Source of the DNA: Salinibacterium sp.
GTDB taxonomy: Bacteria; Actinomycetota; Actinomycetes; Actinomycetales; Microbacteriaceae
DNA: 5,759 nt
NCBI GenBank assembly: GCA_004297555.1
Contig: SCSV01000416.1
Location: 1 to 5,759, forward strand
Direction of reading: 5' to 3'
The notes beneath the pieces were generated by a model that made no database searches, had not been told where the DNA came from, and saw only the letters and a list, made by a program, of their open reading frames with translations. Each line of letters starts with the position of its first letter. Positions within the stretch are counted from its first letter, which is position 1. Position numbers and translations under genes: made by a program. Shown in pieces: positions 4,721 through 5,759 of the stretch.

Positions 4721-5759
4721 TTAGTTGTAGCCACCGCCCGGCGAGAAGTCGTCGGAGGTGAAGCTGTCGAAGTCCACGAAACTCAGATCGCCCTCGTTGA
4801 AGGAACTCTCATCCGTGAAGATTCGGTTCGGGTAGCGCTCCGCCTTCGCCTCTTCGGTCGCCTCGACAGAGACATCGCGGTAGCGCGCCAGACCGGTACC
4901 GGCCGGGATCAGCTTTCCGATGATGACGTTCTCCTTGAGACCCATGAGCGGGTCGGACTTGCCTTCCATGGCCGCCTGGGTAAGAACCCGGGTGGTCTCC
5001 TGGAACGACGCGGCCGACAGCCACGACTCGGTCGCGAGGGATGCCTTGGTGATGCCCATGACTTCCTGGCGAGCCGAGGCGGTGGCCTTGCCCTCGGTGA
5101 GCGCAGCGCGGTTCAACTCGTTGTACTTGAGTCGGTCGACGAGCTCACCCGGCAGCAGCCCGGTGTCACCGTGGTCGACCACGGTCACCTTGCGCAGCAT
5201 CTGGCGAACGATGACCTCGATGTGCTTGTCGTGAATCGGCACACCCTGCGAGCGGTAGACGCCCTGCACGCCATCGACCAAGTGCAACTGCACGGCGCGA
5301 ACACCCTTGACGCGAAGAACTTCCTTCGGGTCGAGGTTTCCGACGTGCAACTGCTGGCCGAGTTCAACGTGCTGGCCATCCTCGACGAGCAGGGTTGCAC
5401 GGCGCAGCACCGGGTAGGCAATCGGCTCATCGCCGTTGTCGGGGGTGAGGATGAGGCGGCGAGCGCGATCCGTGTCCTCGATGGTGATACGACCGGCCGC
5501 TTCTGCGATCGGCGAGGCGCCCTTCGGTGTACGAGCCTCGAAGAGCTCGGTCACACGGGGCAGACCCTGGGTGATGTCATCGGCGGATGCGACACCACCG
5601 GTGTGGAAGGTACGCATCGTGAGCTGGGTTCCCGGCTCACCGATCGACTGCGCCGCGATGATGCCGACGGCCTCGCCGATGTCGACGAGCAGACCGGTCG
5701 CGAGCGAACGGCCGTAGCAGACCGCGCACACACCGACGGCGGACTCACACGTGAGCACC
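4721..5759 (-). CDS. rpoC: RNA polymerase beta' subunit, C-terminal part (5' end missing)
   Basis: About 345 residues of the roughly 1290-residue beta' subunit are visible, from the right edge to TAA at 4721-4723. The fragment opens with LTCESAVGVCAVCYG, carrying three of the four cysteines of the second zinc site (the first lies outside). The trigger loop follows (GEAVGIIAAQSIGEPGTQ, then LTMRTFHTGGVA), with the catalytic-centre residues Met, Arg and His matching E. coli M932, R933 and H936. The clamp and C-terminal region include GVPIHDKHIEVIVRQMLRKV, RQEVMGITKASLATESWLSA, FQETTRVLTQAAMEGKSDPL and LKENVIIGKLIPAGTG. The tail is acidic and ends DFSPGGGYN, an actinobacterial type of extension. 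The first visible GTG codon is an internal valine and not the start. No frameshift or missing key residue is visible. The gene is normally cotranscribed with rpoB, which would lie to the right. Confidence 0.98.
   Translation of the reverse strand, partial: VLTCESAVGVCAVCYGRSLATGLLVDIGEAVGIIAAQSIGEPGTQLTMRTFHTGGVASADDITQGLPRVTELFEARTPKGASPIAEAAGRITIEDTDRARRLILTPDNGDEPIAYPVLRRATLLVEDGQHVELGQQLHVGNLDPKEVLRVKGVRAVQLHLVDGVQGVYRSQGVPIHDKHIEVIVRQMLRKVTVVDHGDTGLLPGELVDRLKYNELNRAALTEGKATASARQEVMGITKASLATESWLSAASFQETTRVLTQAAMEGKSDPLMGLKENVIIGKLIPAGTGLARYRDVSVEATEEAKAERYPNRIFTDESSFNEGDLSFVDFDSFTSDDFSPGGGYN

Noticed and set aside
5756..5758. GTG at the right edge as a start codon for a 345-residue protein
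   Set aside because: It encodes an internal valine of RpoC just before the zinc-site cysteine; the gene continues beyond the window.

Overview
The window comes from a GC-rich actinobacterium, most likely of the family Microbacteriaceae. The support is the RpoC C-terminus (ending ...DFSPGGGYN after a DLSFVDFDSF stretch, which is Microbacteriaceae-like from memory), frequent GTG starts, GC-rich third codon positions, and a NarL-type regulator paired with an actinobacterial-style sensor kinase. No insertion sequence, phage gene, CRISPR array, tRNA or rRNA was seen.

Left part (1-1617, minus strand): the 5' two thirds of a GspE/PilB-type pilus assembly ATPase gene. It starts near 1037 and runs off the left edge just after Walker A. 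Upstream of it in the same direction is a small unrecognised gene (1156-1617) whose 153-residue product has a CxxC pair. The two are 118 bp apart and may share a transcript.

Middle part (1808-4670, plus strand): a compact three-gene operon, divergent from the small gene. It encodes a NarL/LuxR-type response regulator, a six-helix membrane sensor histidine kinase 8 bp downstream, and a second six-helix membrane protein whose start overlaps the kinase stop by 4 bp (GTGA). The third protein looks like a degenerate relative of the kinase: it keeps the membrane domain, the linker helix and a histidine at the phosphoacceptor position, but has no recognisable ATP-binding boxes. I infer that it is a pseudokinase partner for the kinase. 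The 190-bp divergent gap carries a perfect 13-bp palindrome (1759-1771), a candidate operator, and several weaker inverted repeats.

Right part (4674-5759): a strong hairpin, probably a bidirectional terminator, separates the operon from the convergent 3' end of rpoC, the RNA polymerase beta' subunit gene. The rpoC fragment holds three of the four Cys of the second zinc site, the trigger loop and the C-terminus, and runs off the right edge.

The most unusual item is the regulator / kinase / pseudokinase operon. Its parts belong to recognisable families, so it is a poorly characterised arrangement and not a wholly new system.
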